Position numbers and translations under genes: made by a program. The notes under the pieces are model-generated. The model saw only the letters and a list, made by a program, of their open reading frames with translations, had not been told where the DNA came from and did no database searches. Shown here one piece after another: positions 23,621 through 31,341 of a stretch of DNA of 32,010 bases (position 1 is its first letter; every line of letters begins with the position of its first letter). Where the stretch lies: positions 1-32,010 of the forward strand of contig NZ_JAODNM010000121.1 of the NCBI RefSeq assembly GCF_025464955.1, written 5' to 3'. This DNA comes from Amycolatopsis sp. (GTDB lineage: Bacteria; Actinomycetota; Actinomycetes; Mycobacteriales; Pseudonocardiaceae).

Positions 23621-24769
23621 TCACCATTCCGCGAACGATCCGTCCGCATGGGTCCAGACGGGCGTGCGCCATTGCCCGCCGCGCGCATGGGCGCGGCGTA
23701 CGGCTTCTTCGTCCATCTCCACTCCGAGACCGGGACCGGTCGGACGCGCGATGTGGCCGTCGGTGAACGTGAACACTTCCGGGTTGAGCACGTAGTCGAG
23801 CAGTTCGGCGGTGCGGTTGTAGTGGATGCCCAGCGACTGTTCCTGGACCAGGAAGTTCGGGGTGGCGAAGTCGATCTGCAGGCACGCGGCCAGCGCCAGC
23901 GGCCCGAGCGGGCAGTGCGGAGCGAGGACCGCGCCGAAGGTCTCGGCGAGCGCGGCGATCCGGCGTACCTCGGAGATGCCGCCGGCGTGGGCGAGATCCG
24001 GTTGCACCACCCTTACCCCGGCTTGCAGTACCGGCAGGAAGTCGCTGCGGGAGAAGAGCCGCTCCCCTGTGGCGATGGGCAGGCTCGTGCCCTCCACGAG
24101 CCGCCGGAGGTTAGTGTGATTGTGCTCTGGCAGTACGGGTTCTTCGATGAACAGCGGGGTGAACGGCTCGAGGGCCTCGATCAGGCGAGGAGCGGCGGCC
24201 ACGCCGACCCGGCCGTGGAAGTCGACGGCGAAGTCGCGTTCCGGGCCCAGTGCCGCCCGGACCTGACGAGCACGGTCGGCGACCGCCGCCACCTCACCCG
24301 CGCTCGGGATCGGCGGGAGCTGCGCGCTGGCGTTCATCTTGACGGCCGTCATCCCGGCCTCGCGCTGGACGGCGGCGGCCGCCGCGACGTCGTACGGGGA
24401 GTCGCCGCCGATCCAGCCGTAGACCCGGACCCGGTCGCGGACCGGACCGCCTAGGAGCTCATGCACCGGTACGCCGTGCCGTCGGCCCGCGATGTCCCAC
24501 AGCGCTTGGTCGAGTGCGGCGACAGCGGAGGAGCGTTCCGGGCCACCGCGGTAGAACCCGCCGTTGGTGAGCCGTTGCCAGTGGTCCTCGATGCGGCGCG
24601 GATCGGCACCCACCAGGTGCTCGGCCAGAACCGCGACCGCAGCCGCCGTGACATCGGCGGCGCCTTCGAGGCCTCCTTCGCCCCAGCCGTGGACTCCGGC
24701 GTCCGTGGACACCTTGACGAACATCCACCGCGGCGCGACGAGGAAAGTCTCGACGTCGGTCACCCGCAT
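23621..24769 (-). CDS. Enolase-superfamily aldonate dehydratase, DgoD-like
   Basis: 382 residues of the mandelate racemase/muconate lactonizing superfamily. It matches the residue pattern of E. coli D-galactonate dehydratase: Mg ligands D183 in V-D-F-H-G-R-V, E209 in F-I-E-E-P-V-L and E236 in T-G-E-R-L-F-S-R; general acid/base H185 and H285 in A-P-H-C-P-L-G-P; E310 in F-L-V-Q-E-Q-S-L-G-I-H-Y-N. The tail V-W-T-H-A-D-G-S-F-A-E-W also matches DgoD. Expected reaction: D-galactonate to 2-keto-3-deoxy-D-galactonate, in the cytosol. ATG 24769 has AAGGAG 5 nt upstream. First gene of the leftward operon, divergent from the GntR regulator with a palindrome between. A related aldonate substrate cannot be excluded. 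Confidence 0.92.
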   Translation of the reverse strand: MRVTDVETFLVAPRWMFVKVSTDAGVHGWGEGGLEGAADVTAAAVAVLAEHLVGADPRRIEDHWQRLTNGGFYRGGPERSSAVAALDQALWDIAGRRHGVPVHELLGGPVRDRVRVYGWIGGDSPYDVAAAAAVQREAGMTAVKMNASAQLPPIPSAGEVAAVADRARQVRAALGPERDFAVDFHGRVGVAAAPRLIEALEPFTPLFIEEPVLPEHNHTNLRRLVEGTSLPIATGERLFSRSDFLPVLQAGVRVVQPDLAHAGGISEVRRIAALAETFGAVLAPHCPLGPLALAACLQIDFATPNFLVQEQSLGIHYNRTAELLDYVLNPEVFTFTDGHIARPTGPGLGVEMDEEAVRRAHARGGQWRTPVWTHADGSFAEW

Positions 24770-24787
24770 GCCCACTCCTTCATTAGA

Positions 24788-24803
24788 GTATGATTTATCA
24801 TAC
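24788..24803. promoter_or_regulatory. Palindromic GntR/FadR operator
   Basis: GTATGATTTATCATAC has perfect 7-bp arms around a central TT. It lies in the 50-bp gap between the dehydratase start (24769) and the regulator start (24820), overlapping where both promoters must be. The symmetry and size fit a FadR-type GntR dimer, so the regulator most likely controls both operons and itself. Confidence 0.75.
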
Positions 24804-24819
24804 GCAAACTGGAGGCGAA

Positions 24820-25545
24820 GTGATAGAGCTGACTGGCCCGAGCGGGTCCGGCGGACTGCACGCCCGGGTGGTCGACGCGATCGGCAGCCGGATCGCGACG
24901 GGCGAGATCGCCTCCGGCTCCGTGCTGTCCACCGAGCAGATCGAACACGACCACGAGGTCTCGCGGTCGGTGGTGCGAGAGGTCCTGCGCACCCTCACCG
25001 GGCTCGGGATGGTGCAGCCCCGGCACCGCATCGGCACCACCGTGCTGCCCGTCGCGTGGTGGAACTTGCTCGACCCACGGGTGATCGCCTGGCGCGCGGA
25101 AGGGCCGGACTCACTCCGTCAGCTCAGCGAGCTGCTCACCCTGCGCGAAGCCCTCGAACCGGTGGCCGCACGCCGCGCCGCCGCCGGGCGGGACGAGGAG
25201 ACCTCGCGAACCCTGCGCGAACAGCTTGACCGGATGACCACGGCGTTCCGCGACGGAAAACCGCACGAGTTCGCCGCCGCGGACACCGTGTTCCACGAAA
25301 CACTGCTGCGCGGCGCGCACAACGACGTCCTGAGCCAGCTCGTGCAGACAGTGCTGGCCACGTTGCGCGTCCGGTACACGGGGCACCGGTCATTCAACGA
25401 CGAGACCGCCGCCTCGCTGCACCGCCACAGCGAGCTCGTCGACGCGGTGTCGAACGGCGACCAGGCAGCCGCGGAAGCGGCGTCACGCACGCTCGTGCGC
25501 GAAGCGCGAGCCGAGGTTCTCGGCGACACAGAAGAGGAGGACTGA
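24820..25545 (+). CDS. GntR-family regulator, FadR subfamily (FCD domain)
   Basis: 241 residues. Winged helix at about 12-78 (L-H-A-R-V-V-D-A-I-G-S-R-I-A-T-G-E-I, then E-V-S-R-S-V-V-R-E-V-L-R-T-L, G-M-V-Q-P-R-H-R-I-G-T-T-V), then an all-helical FCD ligand domain with R-E-A-L-E-P-V-A-A-R-R-A, D-x-x-F-H-E-T-L-L, H-N-D, and H-S-E-L-V-D-A-V, which supplies the usual metal-binding Asp/His set. GTG 24820 has GGAGG 4 nt upstream; the in-frame ATG at 24790 lies inside the palindromic operator and is rejected, unless a leaderless form exists. Sugar-acid dehydratase operons are commonly controlled by FadR-type regulators that respond to the aldonate (DgoR is one). It leads a three-gene operon with the SDR and the zinc dehydrogenase. 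Confidence 0.93.
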   Translation: MIELTGPSGSGGLHARVVDAIGSRIATGEIASGSVLSTEQIEHDHEVSRSVVREVLRTLTGLGMVQPRHRIGTTVLPVAWWNLLDPRVIAWRAEGPDSLRQLSELLTLREALEPVAARRAAAGRDEETSRTLREQLDRMTTAFRDGKPHEFAAADTVFHETLLRGAHNDVLSQLVQTVLATLRVRYTGHRSFNDETAASLHRHSELVDAVSNGDQAAAEAASRTLVREARAEVLGDTEEED

Positions 25546-25546
25546 C

Positions 25547-26299
25547 GTGACGGACTTCGACCTCACGGGACGACTCGCCCTCGTGACGGGGTCGCGCCGC
25601 GGCATCGGCCGCGCCATCGCCGAGGCCTACCTCGCCGCCGGGGCGCGAGTGGTGATCAACAGCCGCGACGCCGAACAGCTCGAAGTCACCGCCGCCGAAC
25701 TGGGCGGTACTGTCCTCACCTGCGCCTTCGACGTGTCCGACAGTGACGCGGCGGAGGCGGCGCTGAACCGGTTCACCGACGAACACGGCTGCCCGGACGT
25801 GCTGGTCAACAACGCGGGCATCCAGGTCCGCGGCCCGCTGACCGAGCTACCGGTCGCCGATTGGCAGCGCGTCGTCGACGTCGATCTCACAAGCGCCTTC
25901 GTGGTCGGCCGCACGTGCGCGCGCGGCATGATCGCCCGGGGCAGCGGCAAGATCATCAACATCTGCTCGGTGCAGAACCACCTGGTCCGGCCCACGACCG
26001 CGGCGTACGCCGCGGCCAAGAGCGGGCTCGGCGGCCTGACCCGGTCGATGTGCGCGGAGTGGGCGCCACACGGCCTCCAGGTCAACGGGCTGGCGCCCGG
26101 GTACCTCGACACCGAACTGAACGCGTCCCTGGTGGCGGACCCGGAGTTCACGACGTGGATCACCCGGCGCACACCGGCGCGGCGGTGGGGCACCCCCGCG
26201 GACGTCACCGGTCCGGCTGTGTGGCTCGCGTCGTCTGCTTCGGACTTCGTGAACGGCCAGGTCATCTACGTAGACGGCGGCCTGACGGCGGTGATCTGA
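25547..26299 (+). CDS. SDR oxidoreductase, gluconate 5-dehydrogenase-like
   Basis: 250 residues, classical SDR: cofactor motif V-T-G-S-R-R-G-I-G-R-A (about 13-23), N-N-A-G at 88-91, catalytic S141, Y154 and K158 (Y-A-A-A-K), then L-A-P-G-Y-L-D-T-E-L-N and C-terminal G-Q-V-I-Y-V-D-G-G. The R-R-G-I-G and N-S-R pattern suggests NADP(H) preference. Closest functional match by motif is gluconate 5-dehydrogenase (IdnO/Gno type), which interconverts gluconate and 5-ketogluconate; a 2-keto-3-deoxy-sugar-acid dehydrogenase is an alternative given the dehydratase in this locus. GTG 25547 begins one base after the regulator stop, with GAAGAGGAGG upstream. Confidence 0.9.
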   Translation: MTDFDLTGRLALVTGSRRGIGRAIAEAYLAAGARVVINSRDAEQLEVTAAELGGTVLTCAFDVSDSDAAEAALNRFTDEHGCPDVLVNNAGIQVRGPLTELPVADWQRVVDVDLTSAFVVGRTCARGMIARGSGKIINICSVQNHLVRPTTAAYAAAKSGLGGLTRSMCAEWAPHGLQVNGLAPGYLDTELNASLVADPEFTTWITRRTPARRWGTPADVTGPAVWLASSASDFVNGQVIYVDGGLTAVI

Positions 26300-27349
26300 G
26301 TGACCGTGATCCCGATGGGACGAGCGGTGACGGTGCATGGCGCCGGCAGGCTGGAGATCCAGAACTGGCCGACAGTCGAACCCGGACCAGGTGACGCGCT
26401 GGTCGACGTCGTCTACGGCGGCGTCTGCGGGTCGGACGTCCACTACTGGCAACGGGGCGAAGTCGGCGAGTCCGTGCTCGCCGCGCCGATGGTGCTGGGA
26501 CACGAGATCGTCGGAACCGTCCGTGACGCCGCGGCGGACGGCTCGGGCCCATCCCGGGGCACACCTGTCGCGATCCACCCGGCGCAGACCTGCGGGACGT
26601 GCCAACGCTGCGGCGAAGGGCGCGAAAACCTGTGCCCGCACCTGCGTTATCTGGGCAGCGCGGCCCGCCGCCCCCACACGCACGGCGGGTTCGCCGAGCG
26701 GCTGCTGGTACCCGCCCACCGGCTGGTCGAGGTGCCGCAGGGACTTTCGCTGCGCAGTGCGGCCTTGGCCGAACCGGCGTCCGTGGCCCGGCACGCGGTG
26801 ACCCGCATGGCCGCGCACGCGGGCCGGGTGCGCGGCAGCCGCGTCCTGGTCACGGGCGCGGGTCCGATCGGTCTGCTCGTGGTGGCCCTGGCGCACCTCG
26901 AAGGCGCGGCGGAGGTGACCGTCACGGATCTCCACCCGCACCCGCTCGAGTTGGCAGGCCGGGTCGGTGCCACGCGGACGCTGACCGCCGGCGAGCCCCT
27001 GCCGCAAGTGGATATGGCATTCGAGACTTCGGGAGCTCCCGCGGCGGTGGCGTCGGCACTGGGCGCCGTGGCACCCGGGGGAACGGTGGTGCAGGTGGGC
27101 CACCTCCCGAGCCGCGGGGTGACGGCTCCCTGGCATTTCACCGTGCCGCGGGAACTGACGTTCACCGGCTCAAGCCGATTCGCGGGCGGGATGACGGAGA
27201 CCCTCACGACGATCGCCGAGAACCCGTCGCTGTTCGAGCCGATCGTGGAGGCCGAGTTTCCAGTGGACGAAGCAGAACAGGCCTTGACGTTGGCGAGCAG
27301 ACCGGAACGATCGAGCAAAGTACTGCTCCGCTTTTACGAAGGTGGCTGA
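26300..27349 (+). CDS. Zinc-dependent dehydrogenase, L-idonate 5-dehydrogenase-like
   Basis: 349 residues of the medium-chain dehydrogenase family. Catalytic zinc ligands C43 (V-C-G-S-D-V-H-Y-W), H68-E69 (L-G-H-E-I) and E158 (L-A-E-P-A); structural zinc C98, C101, C104, C112 (C-G-T-C-Q-R-C-G-E-G-R-E-N-L-C); NAD site V-T-G-A-G-P-I-G. The S-D-V-H-Y-W-Q-R-G and P-M-V-L-G-H-E segments are those of L-idonate 5-dehydrogenases (IdnD), which oxidise L-idonate to 5-ketogluconate. GTG 26300 follows directly after the SDR stop. IdnD + IdnO-like partners would convert idonate to gluconate; in this locus they may act on another sugar acid. Last gene of the rightward operon. Confidence 0.92.
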   Translation: MTVIPMGRAVTVHGAGRLEIQNWPTVEPGPGDALVDVVYGGVCGSDVHYWQRGEVGESVLAAPMVLGHEIVGTVRDAAADGSGPSRGTPVAIHPAQTCGTCQRCGEGRENLCPHLRYLGSAARRPHTHGGFAERLLVPAHRLVEVPQGLSLRSAALAEPASVARHAVTRMAAHAGRVRGSRVLVTGAGPIGLLVVALAHLEGAAEVTVTDLHPHPLELAGRVGATRTLTAGEPLPQVDMAFETSGAPAAVASALGAVAPGGTVVQVGHLPSRGVTAPWHFTVPRELTFTGSSRFAGGMTETLTTIAENPSLFEPIVEAEFPVDEAEQALTLASRPERSSKVLLRFYEGG

Positions 27350-27392
27350 TCGTTATGACTTCAGGCGTGCCGGAAAAACCGCAGCGACTCGG

Positions 27393-27436
27393 CATAGTGC
27401 TGACTCCTTGACAATAGAACTGGGAGCGATCCCAGT
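27393..27436 (-). promoter_or_regulatory. Orphan CebR/LacI-type operator, RBS and start codon
   Basis: Reading leftward: ACTGGGATCGCTCCCAGT (27436-27419), whose core differs by one base from the actinobacterial CebR box TGGGAGCGCTCCCA; then AAGGAG (27409-27404); then, 8 nt on, ATG (27395-27393). This is the normal layout of a CebR-controlled sugar-utilisation gene. But the frame behind the ATG (M-P-S-R-C-G-F-S-G) runs straight into the antisense of the dehydrogenase ending at 27349 and has no recognisable protein. The gene body appears to have been lost at a breakpoint near 27350-27390. Confidence 0.6.
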
Positions 27437-27969
27437 AAAGAAAAGGACTTGTCTCGCCAAAGACGCTGAACGACGGCCATTCGACGCTCGAGACGAACAC
27501 CGCGACCACGGCAGCGTTGGGCCAGAGCCGAGGAGGCCGGGCGGCAGCTGGAGCGGCGCCGCCCGGCCCAGGAAGTGTTACTGGAGGGAACCGCCGACGC
27601 CGTGATCAGCAGACGCTCTGGTCCCGGAACCCAGTCCCGCGCTCCGGTTCACGAACTCCGACACGGTGGTCCCGGGGAGTGCTCGTGGGCATGAGACCGT
27701 CCAGCGCAGAGCGGGGCAGAATCGTCCTAGCCACCCGCGGCGAGGTAGGCCACGTGCAAAGTCTGCGTGAAGGGATTCCCGCTGTTCCGCCGCGTGTCGT
27801 CACCGCGATCATCGTGATCAAGAACACTGCGCTCACCGCGGAAGGTCCGAGATGCGTCGACTAGCGTAAAACTTCGGCATCCTGTCAACCTCAAGGGCCC
27901 AGGGAACGCGCGACTACGAAAACTGTGCGGCCTTTGCCTGGACCCGACCGCCGGAGTAGAACGATTTGC
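27437..27969. other. Intergenic region with a terminator-like hairpin
   Basis: No convincing gene in these 530 bp. A perfect 11-bp stem, GGCCGGGCGGC (27535-27545) with GCCGCCCGGCC (27558-27568) around a 12-nt loop, may be the terminator of the rightward operon ending at 27349. The remainder up to the transpeptidase start has no recognisable signals. Confidence 0.5.
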
Positions 27970-29184
27970 ATGCACATCCAGGTATCCGCAGAACGCCACC
28001 GTAGGTCGAAAGCCACAACTGTCATCGTGCTGGCCGTGGCGACGCTGGTTCTCGGCGCCTGCTCGCCGGATAGCAGCGGATCACCCGCGACGACAAGCGT
28101 CACAGCCCCGGCACGGCAGGCAAAACTGAGGATCACCCCGGACGCCGGTGCGGCCATCACTCCCACCACCCCGATCCTGGTCACGGTGGCCGACGGCAGG
28201 CTGAACCTCGTCACGGTAACCAACGCTGTACGGCACACCACGGTGAGCGGGGCCGTGTCGCCAAATGGACTGTCCTGGACCTCCAGTGAGCCCCTGGGAT
28301 ACGGCTCCACCTACACAGTCGTGGCTGTCGCGGTGAGCGCGGACGGCAAGACTGTCCAGCAGCAGAGCACAGTGACCACGGTGAGTCCCACGGCCCAGGC
28401 GTATCCCGCGATGATCCCGGCGCCACCTGCGGCGGGTCTGACCTTCGGGGTGGGTCAGATCATCGGGATCTCCTTCGACCAGGCTGTCACCGACAAGGCA
28501 GCGGCGGAGACGGCCCTCACGGTGCACACCACTCCGCCCCAACAGGGCAGTTGGCACTGGATCGACAAGAACACGGTGCACTTCCGTCCGCAGACCTACT
28601 GGCAAGCGGGCACGGTCATCACCCTCGACGCCAAGCTGTACGGGGTGAACCTGGGTGGCGGGGTCTACGGCAAGACCGACCGGTCGACCACCTATCGCAT
28701 CCACGATTCGTGGGTCGCGAAAGCCGACGGCAAGACCGAGCAGATGCAAATCCTCCACAACGGAGCCGTAGCGAACACAATGCCGATCAGCCTTGGCAAG
28801 GACGCCACACCGACCCATGTGGGACCGCACGTGATCTCGGACAAACAGCAGCAGGTCGTGATGGACTCCTGCAGCTATGGGCTGTGCCCACCGGCCGCTG
28901 GGTCCTACAAGTCGACCGAGTTCTTCGCCGAACGGATTTCCAACGACGGCGAGTTCGTCCACGAGAATCCCAACACCGTCGGCCAACAAGGCAGCTCGAA
29001 TGTCTCGCACGGCTGCATCAACCTCAGCCCGCAGAACGCCCAGGCCTTTTTCGCTCAGTTCGGCCTCGGTGACGTCGTCGAGGTGGCGAATTCCGGCGGA
29101 CCGGTGCTGCCGATCTTCGACACCTACGGCGACTGGGAGCTCAGCTGGGCCGACTGGCAAGCCGGCAGTGCCCTGCACCACTGA
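27970..29184 (+). CDS. L,D-transpeptidase lipoprotein with Ig-like domain
   Basis: 404 residues. Lipobox L-V-L-G-A-C (C31) anchors it to the outer face of the membrane. Residues about 50-245 hold Ig-like beta domains (Big_10-like: I-G-I-S-F-D-Q-A-V, H-W-I-D-K-N-T-V-H-F-R-P, Y-W-Q-A-G-T). The YkuD catalytic domain (about 255-385) has V-H-E-N-P (H331) and the active-site motif V-S-H-G-C-I-N-L-S with nucleophile C349. It makes 3-3 peptidoglycan cross-links, like mycobacterial Ldt enzymes, whose length (about 400) it shares. ATG 27970 is chosen for its well-formed signal; GGAG lies 13-14 nt upstream, a rather long spacing. No operon partner. Only about 100 bp separate it from the decayed glycosyltransferase on the other strand. 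Confidence 0.95.
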   Translation: MHIQVSAERHRRSKATTVIVLAVATLVLGACSPDSSGSPATTSVTAPARQAKLRITPDAGAAITPTTPILVTVADGRLNLVTVTNAVRHTTVSGAVSPNGLSWTSSEPLGYGSTYTVVAVAVSADGKTVQQQSTVTTVSPTAQAYPAMIPAPPAAGLTFGVGQIIGISFDQAVTDKAAAETALTVHTTPPQQGSWHWIDKNTVHFRPQTYWQAGTVITLDAKLYGVNLGGGVYGKTDRSTTYRIHDSWVAKADGKTEQMQILHNGAVANTMPISLGKDATPTHVGPHVISDKQQQVVMDSCSYGLCPPAAGSYKSTEFFAERISNDGEFVHENPNTVGQQGSSNVSHGCINLSPQNAQAFFAQFGLGDVVEVANSGGPVLPIFDTYGDWELSWADWQAGSALHH

Positions 29185-29289
29185 GCGGTTGGGCAGCCTG
29201 GACCTGAACACCGGTGCCGTCGGGGCCTTCGGATCGGGTTTCGGTCTCGCAGTAGCCAAGGTGCCGAGCGAGTTTTTCGAGGCCACCAC

Positions 29290-30284
29290 AACGCTGAAGC
29301 AAGCCACCACCCTCAACATCCAGGGACTGAAAGACCGGCTCAACTCGCGATTGGCGGTGGTCACTGGAGCCGTGTTCGGTGCCAGCCGGCGGAATAGCCC
29401 GACCAATTCCTCGGCGTGCACGCGGGCCTGATGATGATTGGTCACCAGGTCACGGTTGGCCTGGCCCATCAGCGGATCGTAGTTGTCGAGATCTCGCCGG
29501 AGCCGGTCTGTGTCGACCGCTACGGGCAGCGCCTGGCCATCGAACGCGTCTGCCTCCATCAGCGGGTAGCTCTGCGCGGTGACCCACCCGCCAGCGCCGA
29601 ACGCGTCATAGAGATACGCAGGACGGCCACACGACATCGCGTCGAGCACCGAGCGGCCCCGGCCGACCACGATGTCCGCCTCCGCGATCTCGTCCTCCGC
29701 GTGTAGCGACGGGTTCTCGCGCCCGACCTGGACGAACTCGATCCCGGCGGCCGACCAGGCGTCGACGAGGACGCGCCGTGCGTCGGCTTGCAGATAGTTG
29801 CCCAACAGCAATGCCCGTCGGGGGCGGTGTCGTGGTGCGCCTCGGGGGACGAGGCGCTCAATGTCGATGGGCTGACGCAGCCGGATGATCTCGATCGGGG
29901 TGTCCAGCGCGCGTATCCGCTGTTCGACACGATCGCTGAGAGCCACCACAGCATTCGCGACCCCCGAGACCAGCGGCGGGAGCGAAAGGTCGAACAGGAC
30001 ACCGTCGCAAATGAACACCCGCGGGGTAGCCGGGAACTGTTCGGCCAGTGCATAGGCCATCCCGCCGTCCTGCGCGACGACGACGTCGCAGTGCTGGGGC
30101 AAGTCCTCGAGTTCTGCAGCGATCGCGATGCCGCGCGCCGCGGCGAGTTCGGCCATCTGGCCGAGTTCGACAGCGTGGATCGTGACATCGTGGCCGAGAC
30201 GGTGGAGCTGCTCGGCGACGGTCACAGGTAAGTCTCGCTCCCTCCGATTCCGGCGAATGCGTGCGTCCCCAGCACTACTCGCAT
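29290..30284 (-). pseudogene. Glycosyltransferase (GT4-like), frameshifted
   Basis: The start reads M-R-V-V-L-G-T-H-A-F-A-G-I-G-G-S-E-T-Y-L and then hits TGA at 30222-30224. In the next frame the protein continues perfectly: V-T-V-A-E-Q-L-H-R-L-G-H-D-V-T-I-H-A, Q-H-C-D-V-V-V-A-Q-D-G-G, P-R-V-F-I-C-D-G, V-V-A-L-S-D-R-V, P-R-R-A-L-L-L-G-N-Y, A-D-I-V-V-G-R-G-R-S-V-L-D-A-M and H-A-E-E-L-V-G-L-F-R-R-L. One missing base near 30226 (CTGTGACC for an expected CTGGTGACC) explains the break. The G-G-S-E motif and the late V-G-R-G-R-S-V-L-D-A-M segment fit GT-B glycosyltransferases acting on NDP-sugars. The C-terminal end is unclear: the frame stays open into the antisense of the transpeptidase, and homology seems lost by about 29290. 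Coordinates are approximate at the left. Confidence 0.75.
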
Positions 30285-30415
30285 GACGCGACCACACTTC
30301 CCGTTGCAGTGATCGCCGCGAGTAAGCACCAGAGGCGATCCGGCGCACCCAGACGGTCTCTCCGGCCCCCAACGAGCTGGGGCAGGTGCCGGCCGATGCG
30401 TCCCTAGGCAGAACT

Positions 30416-30927
30416 TCACCGCCGCCGCGCGTTCCGACGGACCGCGATCACCGCCACAGCAATGACGCCGTAGGACTTCCCGACGATCTGACCGACGGTC
30501 AGATTCGGGGAACCGAAAGCGATCAGCGGGACCCCGCCGAATCCAGGACGAACCCGGCAAGCCCGCTGCATAGCACCGCGCATGCCCACCTCAACGCGAG
30601 ACGGGTATGGACGACGAAGTCGAGTGACTCGCTCACCGCGAATGCGACCGCCGATGCCGACGCGACAGCGGGATCCGCAACCACATAGGACAGTGCCGTA
30701 CCCGCAATCATGGCAGCAACAGCGACTCTGTTGCCCATCGTGCGCTGGTCAACATCGCGCAACACCAAATCACGGGCGACGGCGGCGGCGGCGAGTGCGT
30801 ACAGCCCGAATCCGGTGGAAATGACGCCGGAGCACTGCACCAACCAGTTGGTCCCGACAACCCCAGTCAGATAGAGCGCCGCTGCGGCCCGACTCCCCGG
30901 TGCCGTGTCGCGGTGACCGCCCTCTGG
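30416..30927 (-). pseudogene. VUT-family membrane transporter, start lost and frameshifted
   Basis: Leftward: R-A-A-A-A-L-Y-L-T-G-V-V-G-T-N-W, S-T-G-F-G-L-Y-A-L, A-R-D-L-V-L-R-D, T-M-G-N-R, A-L-S-Y-V-V-A-D-P, A-S-A-S-A-V-A-F-A-V-S-E-S-L-D-F-V-V-H. This matches VUT-family (queuosine-precursor-transporter-like) membrane proteins. At about 30535-30545 the frame breaks, and the adjacent frame continues V-P-L-I-A-F-G-S-P-N-L-T-V-G-Q-I-V-G-K-S to a natural basic C-terminus and stop at 30416. No ATG or GTG exists between the in-frame TAG (30928-30930) and the first conserved residues, so the start codon is also gone. Five or so membrane helices are still recognisable. Confidence 0.7.
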
Positions 30928-31341
30928 CTACCCGTCTCGGGCCGCCGGCTGGGCGATCAGTGTGCCCATCGATTCGGGTTCGACTTCGCCATCGAGGTCC
31001 TGCTCGGGTCTGCGGGGGATGTCATGGGGATTGTGGATGTTTCCCTGTATCTCGACGTTGTGCTGTTCTGGGGTATAGCGGTCGATGCGAGTAGGTGCGC
31101 CAACGGGTTTGTGGACACCGGTGAGGCAGTGGGTGTGGGTCCATTCGGCGACCAGCCGTTCAGCGAAGGTCGTCCGCTAGCGGTCGTGCCAGTACTGGGC
31201 GTCCTTGACGGTGGCGTCCTTGCCGATGTGCGCCTCGCGCCAGGTGTAGGTCAGTGTCGCGAGTTCCGTGAGCAGGCCCGGGTGGGACAGCCAGCAGTCG
31301 GGGATCGCGACAGCGCGGGTGCCGGAGCGCCGCCTGCGGAT
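30928..31341 (-). pseudogene. DUF4913-like gene, 3' part with internal amber codon
   Basis: I-P-D-C-W-L-S-H-P-G-L-L-T-E-L, L-T-Y-T-W-R-E-A-H, K-D-A-Q-Y-W-H-D-R then TAG (31177-31179), then in the same frame R-T-T-F-A-E-R-L-V-A-E-W and 70 more open residues to the TAG at 30928. The family expects W-H-D-R-W here, so the TAG is most simply a TGG-to-TAG nonsense mutation. The W-x-x-H-P, then W-x-x-A, then W-H-D pattern resembles DUF4913, proteins of unknown function common on actinobacterial integrative elements and plasmids. The family assignment is by motif memory. The 5' part has been replaced by an integrase fragment. Confidence 0.5.

Noticed and set aside
27408..27413. TTGACA as a rightward -35 box in front of the CebR-like operator
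   Set aside because: No matching -10 and no gene to the right; the leftward AAGGAG and ATG give the better explanation of the operator.
27517..27864. A 115-residue plus-strand frame after the idonate-type dehydrogenase
   Set aside because: No RBS, low-complexity start and no recognisable motif; it overlaps the hairpin at 27535-27568.
28081..29289. Leftward continuation of the glycosyltransferase frame across the transpeptidase gene
   Set aside because: The sequence there is the antisense of the L,D-transpeptidase and shows no domain; the true stop codon of the glycosyltransferase seems lost.
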